Part shown: piece after piece, positions 22,872 through 31,684 of the stretch
Position numbering within the stretch: the stretch's first letter is position 1
Layout of the letters: the number at the start of each line of letters is the position of its first letter
Source: Bacilli bacterium
GTDB lineage: Bacteria > Bacillota_I > Bacilli_A > RF39 > UBA660
NCBI GenBank assembly: GCA_017626405.1
Contig: JAGAIS010000002.1
Location: 1-62,188 of the forward strand
Length of the DNA stretch: 62,188 bases
Direction: 5' to 3'
Translations under genes and position numbers: made by a program
The notes under the pieces: generated by a model
Database searches by the model: none
Told to the model about the DNA's origin: nothing
What the model saw: the letters and a program-made list of their open reading frames with translations, nothing else

Positions 22872-24362
22872 ATGGGTGTAGCAAGTGTTGCAAGTAGTGC
22901 AGCTAGTTCAGCAGCATCGAATGCAACTACATCAGTTGCATCAAGTGCAGCATCGAATGCTGCATCGCAGGCGACTTCATCAGTTGCATCAAGTGCAGCA
23001 TCAAAGGCACCTTCATCAGCTAGTCTTGGAAATGCTATGCCATCAAATGGTTTATCATCGGGGGGATCACCATCAACAGGTAGTTCGCTTCCAAATAATC
23101 CAGGAATAGATTCTCCTTCTCAAAAATCACATTCTTCATTACCGGATATCGAAGAATCTCCAAAAGATGATTTAGGAAATAACAATCAGGGAGAATCTGG
23201 TAATAATATAGATCAAAATGGTAGTCAATCTGGCGACAATGGAAGTCAAAGCGATGATAATGCTACTGAAGAGAGTTATCAAAGAGAAAATCCTCAGGAT
23301 ATTGATGATGGAAAATATCATGCAAAAAACAATCAAGAAGTAGGTCCAGGACAAAAAGTAGATGAAAATGGTAATGTTGTCGATACGGGAAATAAAAAGT
23401 TTACAAAGGCCCTAGCTGTAGGTGCTGCTACATATTTTGGTGGAGTTGAGGGTGGAGAAGCTGCAAATGCACTCGCTAAGACAGATGCAGGAAATAAACT
23501 TACTGGTGTTGTAGGTGATACTCTAGATAAAGCCCCAGGCGTTGGAAAAATCACTGAAGATTTAGGTGATTCCGGAGCAGCAGACGCTATAATGGATGCT
23601 GCTGATACTGTAAGTGCAGCAAAGAGTGGAGATATTAAAGGTACATTAAAATCAGGCACAAGCACCCTTAAAAATCTTGGAAAAACTGTTAAACATTATG
23701 CGCTCATCATTGCTTTATCTCTATTTGTTGTATTAGGACCCATTATAATGGTTGGTGTTGTAATTGCTGCTGTATGTGGACCTGTACTTGGTGGATTTAT
23801 GGATGTTACTAGTGCATTTGGCGAATTTGTCGAAGATGTTGGTGACTTTTTTACCGGTGACAATGATATAACAGGAACAACAGGGGGAAAAGACTTAGAA
23901 GAAGTCTTGAAAGATGCCGACGCTATGATAAGCGAGGTTCCTGGTTATGAGACTCTCGCCGAACCACGCAAATCAATTGTATCTGCAGCTGCTACTGGAA
24001 TTGCTTCAGGAAAACCATATCTTTATGGTGGAAAACCTACCGGTCCAGGACTAAGCGGTATACCATCGACAGGTATTGATTGTTCAGGTTTTGTCGCATG
24101 GTCAATTTGGACTGCAACAGGAAAGAAACCGGGAGCATTAGGTACTTCGACAATGATAGATAATATTGGTATTCTTTTCGAAGAAATTAGTGAAAGTGAG
24201 TTACAACCGGGAGATATTGGTCTGAAACATAAAAATTCCGGTTCAAACCATACAGGGATTTATGCTGGAAATGGATTATGGTTTCATGCTGCTAATTCCA
24301 GAACGGATTTAGTTAGAAGTAAGTATAATAATTTTACTGTATATTTAAGATATAAGGGATAG
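22872..24362 (+). CDS. T4SS-associated NlpC/P60 peptidase with Ala/Ser repeat N-terminus
   Basis: A 496-residue protein. Residues 1-55 are a low-complexity Ala/Ser repeat, then a Ser/Pro/Gly/Asn-rich disordered stretch to about 175. A Gly/Ala segment and a membrane helix (about 278-308) follow. The C-terminal NlpC/P60 domain (about 370-496) has Cys in DCSGFV, His in NHTGIY and a third polar position near FHAANS. The family cuts peptide stems of peptidoglycan. With the hydrolase at 19505 the operon encodes two different wall-cutting enzymes. AGAAAGGTGAA precedes the ATG. Confidence 0.85.
   Translation: MGVASVASSAASSAASNATTSVASSAASNAASQATSSVASSAASKAPSSASLGNAMPSNGLSSGGSPSTGSSLPNNPGIDSPSQKSHSSLPDIEESPKDDLGNNNQGESGNNIDQNGSQSGDNGSQSDDNATEESYQRENPQDIDDGKYHAKNNQEVGPGQKVDENGNVVDTGNKKFTKALAVGAATYFGGVEGGEAANALAKTDAGNKLTGVVGDTLDKAPGVGKITEDLGDSGAADAIMDAADTVSAAKSGDIKGTLKSGTSTLKNLGKTVKHYALIIALSLFVVLGPIIMVGVVIAAVCGPVLGGFMDVTSAFGEFVEDVGDFFTGDNDITGTTGGKDLEEVLKDADAMISEVPGYETLAEPRKSIVSAAATGIASGKPYLYGGKPTGPGLSGIPSTGIDCSGFVAWSIWTATGKKPGALGTSTMIDNIGILFEEISESELQPGDIGLKHKNSGSNHTGIYAGNGLWFHAANSRTDLVRSKYNNFTVYLRYKG
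22930..23002 (+). repeat. Direct repeat in the Ala/Ser segment
   Basis: An identical 25-base block occurs at 22930-22954 and 22978-23002, 48 bases (16 codons) apart and in frame. It probably arose by slippage and explains the SVASSAAS protein repeats. Confidence 0.8.
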
Positions 24363-24374
24363 GTGATGCTTCAA

Positions 24375-25085
24375 ATGAAAAAAGTGTTAAGTTTAATTAT
24401 TGTTGTTATATTAACATTAACATTTGATGTATTTGCTTTAGAATATAAAACTGTTAACGTATCAGCTACTTTTTCTGAAGAAATCGAATTTTCTAATATC
24501 GAAAAAGTAATACTTACAATTTTTGGTGATGGAATCGATTATGTAGATGATGCATCATCGATAGTTGGAATTGCTGAGTTAACGCAGGAAAACAATTATA
24601 CTCAAACATTGAATGATGTTAAAATTGTTGATCGAAATAGTTTATTTGCTATTGTTGATAAAGATAATTATGGAATATATAATTGTGATTATTCTTTAGA
24701 TACTAGTCTTATCGATACAGCGAATATTAATATCTATATAAGCAAAAATAATATACCCAAAAATGAATTTTCAGAAATTCCATCTGATATATTAGATAAA
24801 ATAATTGGAAACAGTACAGTAAATAATAATGGTGAAAATTCGAATAATAATAATAGTAACAGTAACAATAATAATGAAAATAACGAGATAGTTATAAAAA
24901 CGACGACAAAAACAACGACAAATGAAGCTATCTATAAAGAAGAATTAAAGAAAAGAGAAGAAAAAGAAAAAAAAGATACAAAGAAAAATAATATGGTAAC
25001 AATTATACTTTTTGCGATTATTGGCGGTATATTATTAGTCGGTTTAATATTTGTAGTGTATAAATTTATAAATGCCAATAAATAA
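24375..25085 (+). CDS. Secreted protein with C-terminal membrane anchor, T4SS operon
   Basis: A 236-residue protein of unknown family. It has a signal peptide (MKKVLSLIIVVILTLTFDVFA), an outer domain of about 110 residues predicted strand-rich, an Asn-rich linker (about 150-180), a Thr/Lys/Glu charged stretch and a C-terminal membrane helix (about 210-232). It lies between the NlpC/P60 gene and the coupling ATPase in the same orientation, so it is probably an envelope component of the same machine. The start is uncertain: GTG 24363 and ATG 24366 are also in frame; ATG 24375 is preferred because it gives a clean signal peptide after AGGTGAT. Confidence 0.65.
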   Translation: MKKVLSLIIVVILTLTFDVFALEYKTVNVSATFSEEIEFSNIEKVILTIFGDGIDYVDDASSIVGIAELTQENNYTQTLNDVKIVDRNSLFAIVDKDNYGIYNCDYSLDTSLIDTANINIYISKNNIPKNEFSEIPSDILDKIIGNSTVNNNGENSNNNNSNSNNNNENNEIVIKTTTKTTTNEAIYKEELKKREEKEKKDTKKNNMVTIILFAIIGGILLVGLIFVVYKFINANK

Positions 25086-25140
25086 TAGTAGAAAAATAAC
25101 TATATTTATATTATAATGAATAAGAGAAGGAGGGGCTGCT

Positions 25141-28044
25141 ATGAAACTTAAAGTATCACCAAAAGATTTAGCTATTTTTGGCGTTTTTTGCGTATTTCTA
25201 CTTTATTTTAGTGCAATAGCTGTCCTTAACGTGTTAACACTTATTAATGAAGGTACATTCTATGGATTAAATCCATTTGAGGCTTTTACACCAAAATATA
25301 TATTTCCAACATTATTGTTGTTCTTTTCGGTTATAATAGCTGTTTTCTTCAGTGTTTCTTCATCAATTTTCTCAAGATCAAGTGGATTTGGTTTATCATT
25401 GGGAGAAAAAGAAGAAAAGGGTTATTCTCGCTGGTTAAAAGAAAAAGAGATGAAAAAAGCATACAAGGTATTCAAAGTTGGAGTTAAGGATACTGATGCC
25501 TCAGTTGGTGGAATAGTTTTAATTAATAATGGAAAAGATATGTGGGTTGATGATTCTGAATTCCATACACTAGTTATAGGTACTACGGGATCAGGTAAAA
25601 CAACAGCAGTAGTTGACCCATTGATATATAGTTTGTGTAAACATCGCGAGAGTATGATTTTTACCGATCCAAAAGGTGAAATATATATAAATCATGCTGA
25701 ATTATTGAGAGCTCGAGGATACAATATTGTTGTTTTAAACTTCCGTGATCCTCAGCTAGGAAATGCGTGGAATCCACTAACTCTACCATATCAATTGTAT
25801 CATGAAGGCAATATTGATAAGGCAATTGAATTAGTTGATGACGTTGCAAATAACATAGTTAAAGATGCAAAAGCGCAAGATCCATTCTGGCAAAATTCTG
25901 CTTCTGACTACTTTGCCGGTTGTGCTTTAGGTCTTTTAGAAGATGCAAAACTTGAAGAAGTTAATCTAAATTCAATTAATTATATGACAACTGTCGGAGA
26001 TGATAAATTTGGTGCTGGATCAACTTACATTAAAGAATACTTTGGATTAAAAGGTGAACAATCAAGCGCTTATACATTTGCAAGTAATACAATAAATTCA
26101 CCAACAGAGACAAAGGGTGGTATTTTATCTACTTTCCGTCAGAAAATACGTATTTTCTCATCTCGTGAAAATCTATCAGAGATGTTATCTTATTCAGATT
26201 TTAATATGCGCGACATTGGTAAACAACCAACGGCTGTATTCATGATAATTCATGATGAAAAGACAACTTACCACGCATTGGCAACGATATTTATTAAACA
26301 ATGTTACGAAACATTAATCTCTGTTGCTCAAGAGTGCGGTGGAAAACTTCCGGTAAGAACAAACTTTATTCTTGATGAGTTTGCCAACATGCCGGCACTT
26401 AAAGATGTTACAACAATGGTAACTGCAGCTCGTTCGAGATTAATTAGATTTACATTTATTATCCAAAACTTCTCACAATTAAATGATGTTTATGGAAAAG
26501 AAGATGCTGAAACAATTAGATCAAACTGTGGTAACTTAATCTATATATTAACGACTGAATTATCTGCATTGGAAGAAATCTCTAAACTTTGTGGTGAGAC
26601 AAAAGTTGAAAAAGGAAAAGATGATAAACGAGATTCAAAACCATTAGTTACCGTATCTGATTTACAAAAGATGAAAATTAATGAAGTTATTGTACTTAGA
26701 AATCGTATGAATCCGTTCAAAACTCAACTAGTACAAGCGTTTAATGTTGACTGGGGAGATAAAGAGTTTGGAAAAGCTCAGTTTGTTGAAAGACAAAAAA
26801 AGGAAATTCAATATTTCGATGTTAAAGAGTTCGTAAAGGTTCGTAAACGTAGTAAAATGGGAATGGATGAAAAATCATCAGGAATGGGTGGTTCATCTCC
26901 TAGTTTCTCATCATTGATGGGTGGAGGAATGGGAAATGGAATGCCTAAAATTCCAACATTCGAAGAATTTATGGCTGCTAGAAATAGTCAAAAGCAAGAA
27001 GCACCAGCTTCAAATCCAACGGCAGCTCCACAAAAACCTACTATGCCAACTTTTGATGTTGATGATCTAGTAAAGAGGATTGATGCAAAAATTGCCGAAT
27101 TGGAAGCTCAAGAAAAAGAAGAGGAAGCGAAGAAGAATGGTACTCTACCAAGTCCTGGGCAAATTCAAAATTCAAGTTCCTTAACTAATGATAAGAAGGA
27201 TGAAAATAATACATCTCAAGTGGTAACAAATAATCCTTCAGTTGATATAAATCAAGTCAATAATTCGAATAATAATACGCAGGTTACGACACCAATATCA
27301 AGTATTCCAAATATTGAAGTTGTATCAAATATCGATAAACCAGTAAATCCTGTAAGTGTTCAAGCAGTTGATGTACAAGAGATTAAAGCAGAACCTATTC
27401 ATGATGGATTCAATCCTTTTGTTACACCAATCGAACCAAAGAATACTAACTTTGTAAATAAAGATATTATTGAGGGAATAGATGCTATTGAGACTTCTCC
27501 AATTAATGCACCAAAGATAGAAAGTTTGCCAATTGAGGAAACAAAGCCAACTAATGGGGAGATTAATAATTTTAGAGATTTGATGAATAATGGAGCAAAA
27601 CCAGTAAATAATGTAGTTCCTCCAATAACTCAAAATATACCAAATCAAATTCAAAAGAATTCAATTCCTCAAGTGCAACCTCAGACTATAATTGATATAC
27701 CAATTGAACCTGAACTAACGGGAATTGTTGATCCAACAACATTACCAATTAAGAACAGTGTATCAGAGATAAAAAAAGAGAGCCCAGTTAGTGTACCGGT
27801 AATTGACATTAACGATAATCGTCAAAGTGTTGTAATTCCGAATTCATCTAGTAGTGTAGTTTCGGCACCGAATATAATTGATCAAAACAATGTACAAAAT
27901 AAGGTACAAACTCCAAATGTCGTTAATACTGGAATGCCACAACAAAGTGTTAGTGCACCTATTAATTCTGCTTCACAAAATGTAGCAGTTACATCAAGTA
28001 TACAAAATGATGATTTCTTTGATGATTTCTTTGATAATGATTAA
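25141..28044 (+). CDS. VirD4/TraG-type coupling ATPase with long low-complexity tail
   Basis: A 967-residue protein. Two N-terminal membrane helices (about 10-35 and 52-78) are followed by the ATPase domain. Walker A is IGTTGSGKTTA (about 145), then FTDPKGEIY. Walker B is FILDEFANMP (about 409), followed by TFIIQNFSQL. Coupling proteins recruit substrates and feed them to the T4SS channel. After about residue 570 comes a 400-residue Asn/Pro/Ser/Gln-rich tail, ending in acidic DDFFDDFFDND, which could bind substrates or partners. AAGGAGGGG precedes the ATG; a weak -10 (TATAAT, 25112-25117) may add transcription. Confidence 0.92.
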   Translation: MKLKVSPKDLAIFGVFCVFLLYFSAIAVLNVLTLINEGTFYGLNPFEAFTPKYIFPTLLLFFSVIIAVFFSVSSSIFSRSSGFGLSLGEKEEKGYSRWLKEKEMKKAYKVFKVGVKDTDASVGGIVLINNGKDMWVDDSEFHTLVIGTTGSGKTTAVVDPLIYSLCKHRESMIFTDPKGEIYINHAELLRARGYNIVVLNFRDPQLGNAWNPLTLPYQLYHEGNIDKAIELVDDVANNIVKDAKAQDPFWQNSASDYFAGCALGLLEDAKLEEVNLNSINYMTTVGDDKFGAGSTYIKEYFGLKGEQSSAYTFASNTINSPTETKGGILSTFRQKIRIFSSRENLSEMLSYSDFNMRDIGKQPTAVFMIIHDEKTTYHALATIFIKQCYETLISVAQECGGKLPVRTNFILDEFANMPALKDVTTMVTAARSRLIRFTFIIQNFSQLNDVYGKEDAETIRSNCGNLIYILTTELSALEEISKLCGETKVEKGKDDKRDSKPLVTVSDLQKMKINEVIVLRNRMNPFKTQLVQAFNVDWGDKEFGKAQFVERQKKEIQYFDVKEFVKVRKRSKMGMDEKSSGMGGSSPSFSSLMGGGMGNGMPKIPTFEEFMAARNSQKQEAPASNPTAAPQKPTMPTFDVDDLVKRIDAKIAELEAQEKEEEAKKNGTLPSPGQIQNSSSLTNDKKDENNTSQVVTNNPSVDINQVNNSNNNTQVTTPISSIPNIEVVSNIDKPVNPVSVQAVDVQEIKAEPIHDGFNPFVTPIEPKNTNFVNKDIIEGIDAIETSPINAPKIESLPIEETKPTNGEINNFRDLMNNGAKPVNNVVPPITQNIPNQIQKNSIPQVQPQTIIDIPIEPELTGIVDPTTLPIKNSVSEIKKESPVSVPVIDINDNRQSVVIPNSSSSVVSAPNIIDQNNVQNKVQTPNVVNTGMPQQSVSAPINSASQNVAVTSSIQNDDFFDDFFDND

Positions 28045-28071
28045 AACAAGTTTATATAAACTTGTTTTTTT
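28043..28071 (+). terminator. Terminator of the T4SS operon
   Basis: A 12-bp stem AAAACAAGTTTA/TAAACTTGTTTT (28043-28054 with 28057-28068) and a T run to 28071. It overlaps the coupling-protein stop. Confidence 0.9.
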
Positions 28072-28074
28072 ATA

Positions 28075-28104
28075 TAAAAAAATAGAAGTTATAAACTTCT
28101 ATTT
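28075..28104 (-). terminator. Terminator of the HerA/DUF853-type gene
   Basis: On the minus strand an 11-bp stem (28094-28104 with 28080-28090) runs into a U tract (A run near 28076-28082). The stop codon (28099-28101) lies in the stem. Confidence 0.85.
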
Positions 28105-29535
28105 AAATATCTTATTAATAACTTTATTAATAATTTTGTTCTCGACTTTATTAACTATTTTCTTTTGCCATTTGTTCATTTTGACTTCTTCATTTTTTTC
28201 TTTAGTCGGTTCTAAACTATTATTTGTTGTATTATTGAATTGACTCATAGAAACTTTAGGAGCAATTATATTCTGATTGATAGTATTCTCGACTCTTATA
28301 TTATATTTATTATATAACCAATTTTCTTTAAAAATTCTAATTCTTGTTGTATCATCAATTGTACCCATCTTACTTTGAGGAGGCAGTATTGTATACTTAT
28401 CAACTATAGTAGGTTCACCATCTTCATTTTGGAAAGATATTAATGCTTCGCCAGTACCTAGAGTTTTAATGGCTTCTATAGTATCAAAATTCTCATTTTC
28501 GCGGTATGAATTAGCAGCAGCTTTAATAACTTTTTCATCGCTTTTAGTATAACTTCTTAAAACATGTTGAATTCTATTTCCCAATTGAGCTAGTATTTCA
28601 TCAGGAATATCTCCGGGAGACTGGCTTATAAAATACAAACCAATTCCTTTAGATCTAATTAATTTTACTATTTGAATAAGTTGTTTAATAATATTATCAC
28701 TCATCTCTGAAAAAACTAAATGAGCTTCATCGAAGAAAAATACTAATTTAGGTTTATCTAAGTCTCCAACTTCATCTAATGTATCATACAGTCTATTTAA
28801 TATTGAAAGGATTACTGTAGCATATAAAGTAGGTTGATTAAACAATTCTGTTGCATCTAATATATTAATGAAACCTTGCCCTGTAAACTCATCATAGTGG
28901 ATAAAATCTTCGACATCTATCTCAGGATTGCCAAATAATTTTTCTCCATCATTTTCAGAAAAGGCTAAGAGACTTCTTTGAATAGAACCAATGCTCTGAG
29001 TAGTTATATTTCCATACGATAGAGTATACTCTTTGCGTTTTTCTCCAACATAATTTAACATTTTCTTTAAATCATCTAAAGTAACTAAATTTATATTCTC
29101 ATCTTTAGCTATTTTAAATACAATAGCTAGTACTCCTTCTTGTGCATTAGTTAAGTCGAGTAATTTAGCAAGCATTCTAGTATTTATTGAACTAATCGGC
29201 ATACTTACTTTATTTCCCATATTCCCAAAGACATCAAAGAAATTTGTTGGATATCCCTTAAATTCAAAATTATCAATTTTTAATTTTTCTAATCTTGATT
29301 TTATATTCTCATTTTCTTCTCCACTTATCGGCATAGCAGATAAATCGCCTTTAACATCAACTAAGAATACAGGTACTCCAGCATCACTAAAACTCTCTGC
29401 TAATACTTTGACAGTAATAGTTTTACCTGAACCTGATGCTCCTGTTATAAGACCATGTCTATTTGCTTTATTAAGTAATAGATTTGCCTCTTTATCATCA
29501 GATTTTCCAATAAGTATTTTTTTATTTAAATACAT
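28099..29535 (-). CDS. HerA/DUF853-type ATPase
   Basis: A 478-residue soluble P-loop ATPase of the HerA/FtsK superfamily, DUF853 type. Walker A is GASGSGKT (residues 33-40), then FLVDVKGDLSAM; FINILDA is in the middle; Walker B is LVFFFDEAHLVF; ISQSPGDIPDEILAQLGNRIQH follows. Related enzymes move or unwind DNA, but the role of DUF853 proteins is not firmly established. The C-terminal 80 residues are a charged linker and a basic amphipathic end (KIVNKVENKIINKVI). Minus-strand AAGGTGAGATG and a -10 (29557-29562) set the start. It is the only clear minus-strand gene in the window, convergent with the T4SS operon. Confidence 0.85.
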   Translation of the reverse strand: MYLNKKILIGKSDDKEANLLLNKANRHGLITGASGSGKTITVKVLAESFSDAGVPVFLVDVKGDLSAMPISGEENENIKSRLEKLKIDNFEFKGYPTNFFDVFGNMGNKVSMPISSINTRMLAKLLDLTNAQEGVLAIVFKIAKDENINLVTLDDLKKMLNYVGEKRKEYTLSYGNITTQSIGSIQRSLLAFSENDGEKLFGNPEIDVEDFIHYDEFTGQGFINILDATELFNQPTLYATVILSILNRLYDTLDEVGDLDKPKLVFFFDEAHLVFSEMSDNIIKQLIQIVKLIRSKGIGLYFISQSPGDIPDEILAQLGNRIQHVLRSYTKSDEKVIKAAANSYRENENFDTIEAIKTLGTGEALISFQNEDGEPTIVDKYTILPPQSKMGTIDDTTRIRIFKENWLYNKYNIRVENTINQNIIAPKVSMSQFNNTTNNSLEPTKEKNEEVKMNKWQKKIVNKVENKIINKVINKIFK

Positions 29536-29672
29536 AATTCATCTCACCTTGCAATAATTATACCATATCTTTTTATTATATTGATATGCTGTATATTACA
29601 TATTTTTAGTAAATTATTAATCTATATGAACATCATAATAACCAAATAGTAAATACTAACATAGAATAAAGT

Positions 29673-29885
29673 ATGAAAAGAATGAAAAAAGTAGATTATA
29701 AGGGCAATGGAATATACATAGATCTTGATATAGAGTACATTCCTTATCAGAAATTGATATATGAGCCAAAGAAATATTTGAGTAAATCACATAAATATTA
29801 TTTTTACTGTAAACATGGAATAAAAAGTAAAGAGGTAGTAATGTCTTTAACAGAACAAGGATATGATGTAACCCAACTAATTTAA
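29673..29885 (+). CDS. Short rhodanese-like protein, possibly a remnant
   Basis: A 70-residue protein. The second half, FYCKHGIKSKEVVMSLTEQGYDV, matches the active-site loop and following helix of rhodanese domains (Cys then HGIKS, then helix and turn). The first half is too short to hold the usual D-x-R motif and strands, so it is a minimal or decayed sulfurtransferase domain. No good ribosome-binding site precedes either ATG (29673, 29682), which lowers confidence that it is expressed. Confidence 0.5.
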   Translation: MKRMKKVDYKGNGIYIDLDIEYIPYQKLIYEPKKYLSKSHKYYFYCKHGIKSKEVVMSLTEQGYDVTQLI

Positions 29886-29944
29886 TACTTTTATAATTAG
29901 CCATTATAGGTTATAATATAAATGTGATTCATATGGAAATTATA

Positions 29945-30547
29945 ATGGCAAATATTCAAGAAATATTAGATAATCTCGACATATTTACGGGAACAGTATT
30001 ATCAAGTTTAGGTATTTGGGGAGCGTTACTTAGCTGCTTGCTTATAGTAGTTGAGTCAATTCTTCCTGTTTTGCCTTTGTGTGTATTTGTAACTTTATTA
30101 TTTTATACTTTTGGTAATATTGTTGGTTTTTTAATAAGCTGGATCTGTACATGTATTGGTTGCTATATATCATTCACTTTATTTAGGTCTAAGATAAAAG
30201 ATTGGTTTGAAAAAAGATTAGTAAATGGTAAAGTAAAAAAACAAATTGAGCGCATTATGTCATATGTTGAGAATATTTCACTTAGTGGACTTGCTGTATT
30301 AGTAGCTATACCCTTTACTCCAGCATTTGCTGTAAATATAGCTGCAGGTCTTTCTAATATGCCAAAAAAGAAGTTTATAATGGGAATATTAATTGGAAAG
30401 ATATTCATGGTATATTTTTGGGGATATATAGGAACCACATTACTAGAAAGTATTACTCATCCCATTTATTTACTTAGAATTTGTCTTTTATTATTACTTG
30501 CATATATAATTAGCAAAGTTGCAAATAAGTGGTTTAAACTAGATTAG
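29945..30547 (+). CDS. DedA/TVP38-family membrane protein
   Basis: A 200-residue protein with about five hydrophobic segments. It fits the DedA/SNARE-associated family: a Glu-Pro-rich re-entrant region (VVESILPVLPLCVFVTLL), a glycine-rich SWICTCIGCYISF segment and a second PFTPAFAVNIAAG loop with conserved Pro. Family members act as lipid scramblases or flippases, for example for undecaprenyl phosphate. The start is uncertain: GTG 29924 and ATG 29933 are in frame, but a TATAAT at 29912-29917 would start RNA at about 29924, leaving ATG 29945 with a weak GGAA site. Followed closely by rmuC. Confidence 0.75.
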   Translation: MANIQEILDNLDIFTGTVLSSLGIWGALLSCLLIVVESILPVLPLCVFVTLLFYTFGNIVGFLISWICTCIGCYISFTLFRSKIKDWFEKRLVNGKVKKQIERIMSYVENISLSGLAVLVAIPFTPAFAVNIAAGLSNMPKKKFIMGILIGKIFMVYFWGYIGTTLLESITHPIYLLRICLLLLLAYIISKVANKWFKLD

Positions 30548-30555
30548 GAGTATTT

Positions 30556-31641
30556 ATGGAAAGTTATATAATTATTGGATTATTAATTGTAGCAATAATA
30601 TTGCTTATAATAAATTTATTTAAAAAAGAAAAACAAGATAATACTGAAATGGTTAAGAACTTAGGAGATTTTAAAAATGATATTACTAAAGAGGTATCTT
30701 CCTTTAAGTTTGATTTAACGAAGGAATTATCTTCTAATTTTAATATTTTAAATGATAAAATGGAATATCGATTAAATCAAATTAATGATAAAGTTAATGA
30801 GAAAATTGATAAGAACTTCGAAAAAACTAATAAGACATTTAATTCTGTGTTAGAGCGCCTTACTAAAATTGACGAAGCACAAAAGAATATTGATGATCTA
30901 TCAAAAGATATTATCTCTTTGCAAAGTGTCTTAACTGATAAAAAGACGAGAGGTACTTTTGGAGAAGTTAATTTGAACTACATACTTACTAGTATTTTTG
31001 GTGAAAAGAAGATTGTTTATGATATTCAACATAAACTACCAAATGGCTATATAGCTGATTCGATTATATTCGCTCCAGAACCTCTAGGCAATATATGTAT
31101 CGATTCTAAATTCCCTTTAGAAAATTATGAAAAAATGGTAGATAAAACTCTAGATAAACGCGAAAGGGAAATGGCAGAAAAGTTATTTAAAGCTGATGTA
31201 AAAAAACATATTGATGCCATAGCAGACAAGTATATTATTGATGGAGTTACCAGCGATGAAGCAATCATGTTCTTGCCAGCTGAAGCCATATTTGCCGAAA
31301 TAAATGCATATCAAACTGATTTATTAAAATATGCATATTCGAGAAAAGTATGGATTTGTGGTCCAACGACATTAATGTCTACTTTATCGACAATAAGTAT
31401 GATTTTAAAGAATATTGAAAGAGATAAATATACTAAAATTATTCATGAAGAGTTAAACAAACTTGGAATCGAGTTTAAGAGATATAAAGAGCGCTGGGAT
31501 AAATTATCAAAGAGTATTGACAGCGTTTCAACTGAAGTTAAAGATATTCATACGACAACGGATAAAATCAGCAAGAAGTTTGAATCGATCAGCAGTGTTG
31601 ATATTGATGCTTTAGAGTATCATGACGACTTGAATAATTAA
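30556..31641 (+). CDS. rmuC: RmuC-type DNA recombination protein
   Basis: A 361-residue protein. An N-terminal membrane helix (4-21), a long coiled coil (about 30-125), then the RmuC nuclease-fold domain: TRGTFGEVNLNYIL, CIDSKFPLENYEKM and MFLPAEAIFAEI, followed by VWICGPTTLMSTLSTI. Those are the conserved family motifs. RmuC limits rearrangements between inverted repeats, probably as a DNA-trimming nuclease. AGGAG precedes the ATG, eight bases after the DedA-family gene. Confidence 0.93.
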   Translation: MESYIIIGLLIVAIILLIINLFKKEKQDNTEMVKNLGDFKNDITKEVSSFKFDLTKELSSNFNILNDKMEYRLNQINDKVNEKIDKNFEKTNKTFNSVLERLTKIDEAQKNIDDLSKDIISLQSVLTDKKTRGTFGEVNLNYILTSIFGEKKIVYDIQHKLPNGYIADSIIFAPEPLGNICIDSKFPLENYEKMVDKTLDKREREMAEKLFKADVKKHIDAIADKYIIDGVTSDEAIMFLPAEAIFAEINAYQTDLLKYAYSRKVWICGPTTLMSTLSTISMILKNIERDKYTKIIHEELNKLGIEFKRYKERWDKLSKSIDSVSTEVKDIHTTTDKISKKFESISSVDIDALEYHDDLNN

Positions 31642-31684
31642 TTTAAATGTATTAATATAAATATAGAAGTAAGGAGTGTTTTAT

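Noticed and set aside
22872..23040. CRISPR-like repeat array
   Set aside because: Repeats are coding, in frame, with no unique spacers.
22885..23109. Alternative His/Gln-rich reading frame
   Set aside because: It is the +1 shadow of the Ala/Ser repeat region of the NlpC/P60 gene and has no ribosome-binding site.
28007..28243. Plus-strand reading frame across the convergent terminators
   Set aside because: It overlaps the coupling-protein end and two terminators and is antisense to the HerA/DUF853-type gene; no support.
13412..29560. Integrative conjugative element with borders
   Set aside because: No integrase, relaxase, tRNA target or matching direct repeats were seen at either side.
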